Assembly (NCBI GenBank): GCA_964036155.1
Contig: OZ038422.1
Coordinates: 82,421,201 to 82,485,200 of the forward strand
Direction of reading: 5' to 3'
Length of the DNA stretch: 64,000 nucleotides
Origin: Diploscapter coronatus
Taxonomy: Eukaryota; Nematoda; Chromadorea; Rhabditida; Rhabditidae
Part shown: positions 60,501 through 64,000 of the stretch, piece by piece
Numbering within the stretch: position 1 is the first letter of the stretch
Layout: each line of letters starts with the position of its first letter
Notes under the pieces: model-generated
The model's input: the letters and a program-made list of their open reading frames with translations, nothing else
What the model was told of the DNA's origin: nothing
Databases searched by the model: none
Translations under genes and position numbers: made by a program

Positions 60501-62257
60501 TTTCGTCTTACAGAGCTGACAGAATCGGGAGTGGCTTTTTCGATGGATGAAACTCTCGACAACAAAGAAGAGTCGGTGGAAAAAGAATTGCTTGGACTTA
60601 GCATTTGGTACTGAAACCGGAAAATTCATTTGAGTTTCAAGATCAGCCTCAAACCGAATGAGTAGGTGGAGTGAGAAGAGGCGAAGGAGTGGTTGTTGAA
60701 TTGGAGTTTCTCGGGTTGTTGATGAAGAGACGCAGCGGCTTAGGTTCGAGGGTCGATGAGCCAGCCATGGATTTGGCCAGAGCCTGTTGCTGGCGAACCA
60801 ACTCCTAAATGTAAATGAATTTAAGTGAAATTTCAATGGCTGCTTGGATATTTCAACCTATCAGACTAACAAGCCATTGTAGAACTGTTAGAAATTTCAA
60901 TTTTGAAAACTTCAGAATCAGAATTCTGAACACCCCGAGTCGTAACATTTTTAAATTTAATGCCTAGAGAAATCTTTCTACTCTTAAAGGCTTGGCGATT
61001 TTCAAGTTCACGTTTGCAGCATGAATCTTACAATAGCAGCGGACTGTGTGCCGAGGTGCATGTTGCTGATCGACGGAGGTGACTGTTGTGGTGGAATCGA
61101 TGACTTCCTCTGCTGACTCCCCAAGTTGTTAAGTCGAGAGTTCTTGCGTCGACGCAATTGTTCTTCGTTCAGAATCCACTCCTTCTTCATGCCAACCTAG
61201 AAAATTTCGATCAATATCTTGGTTTCGTCTTCGAACATACAGCGAAGCACTTGCGAAGTCGACATTTCTGACAGAATCTTCGTGAGACGGAATTGATAGC
61301 GCAGTCATCCGAATATGGGCATTTGAATTCCTGAATTTCTATTTGAGTTTATTTAATCCCTTGAAGATGTTTGCAGTTGCTCGACTGCGAAATTTCTAAG
61401 TAGAAATGTTCAGAATTCGGAGAAAAGACTTGGGAAATTCGTAGCAATTTTTGTATTATTTGCCGAACGCATAGATTTTTGCATCATCATCATCATCTAA
61501 AAATTGCAACGTGTATTTCTGCGAACTTTTTCGTAAATGTCGCTGTACAAATTCAGCTAAAAATTTCACCTGAATGGCCATGAAAAAGTCAGAAGCAGAC
61601 GGTTAAAAACTGATAACTCAATGGAGAAATGATAGCGAAATTGTGTTACAATTTTCATATCAGAAGACAAGTTTTTGCACCCGACGTCTTATGCTAGACC
61701 GATGCATTTTGGAATTTCCTTGGTTGTATCTTGCAGTGTAGAAAAATGACTTTAAGATTGTCACTTTGACGCGAAGGTAGCTGACAATGAAATTCTCATT
61801 TCCCGATTACTGTGCTTTCGCTATCTCTCACAGACAGAGAAACATACCTTTGGTCGTAGGGCGTTCCTCCTGAAGAATGCTTTGCATGACTCGCAGGTGA
61901 TAACGTTGAAATTGTATCCGGTTGCGTGGTCATTGCAAACTCGACAGGTCTTGTGAGGACGACGAGTCTCCTGAACAATTTCAATGATTGATATTCCCCC
62001 AAACATTCTCAGTCTTACTGCCTCAGAGCTACTTTCTGCACCGGCTTCAGGCGACTTCGGATTACCAGAATATGGGCCATTGCCCGATGGTTCTCCCCGT
62101 TTGTTCTGGTCGTGAGAGGATGCCCCATAACCTAGAATTTCTTACACTAGAATTTGAGCAGTCTTCTTTGTCTGATTCTACCACCGTTCCCATGAGCAGC
62201 ACTTCCAATTGATGGCGGACTATGGATCACTGGATCATCGGGCGTTATCATTTGCGG
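57563..62257 (-). CDS. daf-12: DAF-12-type nuclear hormone receptor
   Basis: Sixteen exons (62257-62185, 62131-62019, 61970-61848, 61330-61241, 61196-61032, 60804-60655, 60610-60512, 60468-60370, 60325-59983, 59364-59283, 59237-59150, 59106-58807, 58590-58464, 58417-58255, 58212-58048, 57758-57563) give 791 residues in frame. The first exon opens at an acceptor with PQM, then [14 protein letters not shown], a block I recall from C. elegans DAF-12. The two-zinc-finger DBD has [15 protein letters not shown], the P-box CESCKAFF, and CQKCRLRKC, followed by [16 protein letters not shown]. After a long Ser/Pro/Gln hinge with [14 protein letters not shown] comes the ligand-binding domain (MTELLTVRG..., [18 protein letters not shown]). 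DAF-12 binds dafachronic acids and controls dauer or reproductive development. Upstream coding exons must exist and may lie outside the window. Confidence 0.9.
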
Positions 62258-64000
62258 CTAAAATTCGACTCGTTTTTCATATTAACAAGTTGATTTATTG
62301 CATTCTCTCTCAATTATCTTGCTATCTTTTCCATTGATTGTGTTTTGCTTTCGGCAAACCGCGCGCGGTTTCACAGAGGGCATTTCCATTTGCTTGTTGT
62401 TTTCTCCATTCATCTCTCTATTTCTGCTCTGCTTCTCTTCGCTTTGCCTCCCCCTCACATCATCCGATATCGTCCATTTATCGCTTTTCCGTTATTCGTT
62501 GTTCGCACACGAAAATCTCGTGAGTCAGCTTCGGCACAGGTTTTATCTTCTAGTTTTAACAAAACTCCTAAGCGCGTTTATATTTTGCTCGCGAACTCAC
62601 ACGTGCATGAACGTTCCTTTTATCTCTGCTCTCTGATGTGCGTTCTCTATTTTTCTCGCCGGTTTCATCATCCACGTCTCCGTGTTCACCCACACTATTT
62701 TCTTATCCTTTTCGTCTCACTTCTCTTCATGTGCTACGCTCTTACATGCTCATGGACATTCGCAAGCAAAACATACACGCGCCCTAAAGAGATGTCGAAT
62801 ATTCTGACGACCTTCATAGACTCACGTCCTCATCCAGGTTCAAAGAACCTAGCCTTTATCACGTGACGCCTACGTTAGTAATAGAAGAATGGAAGGACCG
62901 TCGGCAGCACAAAAGACCAACATAAAGACATAAAAACATCGCTGCTGCTGCTGTGGTTTGCTCTCTTTTGCCCTTTACAATGAATATGAAGAATGAGATC
63001 GGTTGGGGGAATTGTTGTTGCATTTTGCCCGAAGGCAACAATATCATGATGATTTCTTCGAAATTTGCAGTACTTTCAACAGAGCGCAAAGAAGGCAGCC
63101 GAAACTGAACATTTCTAATAGAAACAGGCAGGAGAAGTGAAATTAGATGATAACAAAAAGAACCCTAAAGCAGCTGACAATCAAAAGTGCGTGTCTGAGC
63201 GAATCAAAATACAGTTTCAACTGGTCAGTCACTTTTGTCTTTTGTGAAGATATTAACACCTAAATGATGTTCTAGAAATTACGTTTGAAGGTTGAAGGAT
63301 CAAGAGGCAGATTAAATCAATAAGTTTAAGAGAGCACTTCAAGATACATGCAAAAATTGTAAATTACCAAAGGAATAAGCTTGCTCGCAGAACTGATGTT
63401 GATGTAATTGATGGTAGCTGAAGATAGTGGGGAGAATAGCCATGGGAAAAACGGGGAAGGAGATGAGAAGACCGAGGCACTGCCTGTAGAGGATGAATGC
63501 AGACTAATCGGCACGAACGATGACAGATGCGCTAGCGAATCGGCGCTCAGGGACATTTCCGGTTAGATTTCGATGTAGCACAATTCCGAGAATGAAATAT
63601 TGCGTGCAATTGCAACAATATTTACAGGTCCTTTCAGTAGGTTGAGATGATGTCAAATGTGCAAAAATAGCTGGTGAAGTGAATCGATGCGATAATAATC
63701 AATCGCTACGCATCTTATTCGAATTCTTTCCAGAATGCGAATGAATGGACGATGAAAGAAGGGGAAGGGGCCGAGGTGATAGATACAAATTGTCTGGAAG
63801 AGAAAAACCAAGGCAGGGAAAATCAAAGCAGAAAGGGGGCGGAGTCGCGAGGCGAACAGTTTTTGGTGCTGCTGCTGCTGCTGCTGCTGAGGTGTTTTTC
63901 CTGTTCAGTCTGACAGATGTGTAGACAATGATAGGCAAAGAGCGGCAAAAAATGGCTGTAAAAAGCTGTGGGAGAATCTTGAGTTTCGAAAATTCTACCG
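62258..64000. other. daf-12 upstream intron/promoter region
   Basis: No certain exon. A candidate alternative first exon is listed at 63368-63556. A CTG repeat of seven or eight units is at about 63867-63890. ORFs at 62298-62866 are pyrimidine-rich and unsupported. Confidence 0.45.
63368..63556 (-). CDS. daf-12: Candidate alternative first exon of daf-12
   Basis: The ATG has a good context (GGAAATG at 63556). Sixty-three codons of Ser/Pro/Leu-rich sequence (MSLSADSLAHLSS...) run to a donor GTAATTT at 63367 in phase 0. That joins correctly to the PQM exon at 62257. No similarity to a known DAF-12 N-terminus; purely a phase-compatible candidate. Confidence 0.25.

Noticed and set aside
62345..62866. 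173-codon plus-strand frame upstream of daf-12
   Set aside because: It arises from pyrimidine-rich DNA, overlaps two other equally long frames, and lacks splice sites or family motifs.
1..64000. CRISPR arrays, operons of prokaryotic type, rRNA or tRNA genes
   Set aside because: The window is spliced nematode DNA; I found no repeat-spacer arrays and no convincing tRNA cloverleaf or rRNA segment by eye.

Overview
This is genomic DNA from a chromadorean nematode, most likely a rhabditid relative of Caenorhabditis but not C. elegans itself. The genes are split by many short introns with TTTCAG-type acceptors. The recognisable proteins include nematode-specific families: a DAF-12-type nuclear receptor, an Srg-like chemoreceptor, and a CAB-1/NPDC1 protein that matches a C. 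elegans gene. From memory, the C. elegans counterparts cab-1, lam-2 and daf-12 all lie on chromosome X, so the window is probably X-derived. All gene models were assembled by hand from open frames, splice consensus and phase agreement.

Layout. 1-659: 3' end of a small Kunitz-like secreted-protein gene (+). 2965-7853: cab-1/NPDC1 homologue (+), with large introns. About 8988-9896: Kelch-repeat gene (+) whose 5' end carries an in-frame TGA. 10065-28050: an inverted duplication. Two 5,914-bp arms (10807-16720 and 21411-27324) pair base for base at every position I compared and flank a 4,690-bp spacer. Each arm carries two paralogous micro-genes with N-myristoylation-type starts, a 43-codon single-membrane-span ORF, and two LRAT/NlpC-like acyltransferase genes. 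One LRAT protein begins with a myristoylation-type motif and the other ends in a CaaX box. The spacer holds a third, diverged LRAT paralogue and a 2,001-bp block with short inverted ends that contains two small convergent putative genes. The outer breakpoints fall inside copies of a repeat family with TTAA ends.

28453-30059: Srg-like seven-transmembrane receptor (-). 31685-32060: hAT-type MITE with an 8-bp target duplication. 32347-42126: laminin gamma chain lam-2 (-), 26 coding exons, with a foldback element in intron 3. 46483-50378: secreted protein (-) with two VWA domains joined by a Thr/Ser-rich linker. 51092-51914 (+) and 52090-52899 (-): tail-to-tail paralogous cysteine-rich secreted proteins. 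54035-55453: small membrane protein (-). 57563-62257 and beyond: daf-12 homologue (-), whose 5' end is uncertain or outside the window.

The conserved genes look ordinary: basement membrane, neuronal/secretory membrane protein, and steroid-receptor control of development. The unusual part is the inverted LRAT and micro-gene cassette. It may be a recently duplicated, rapidly evolving membrane-associated lipid-enzyme system; its function cannot be read from the sequence.
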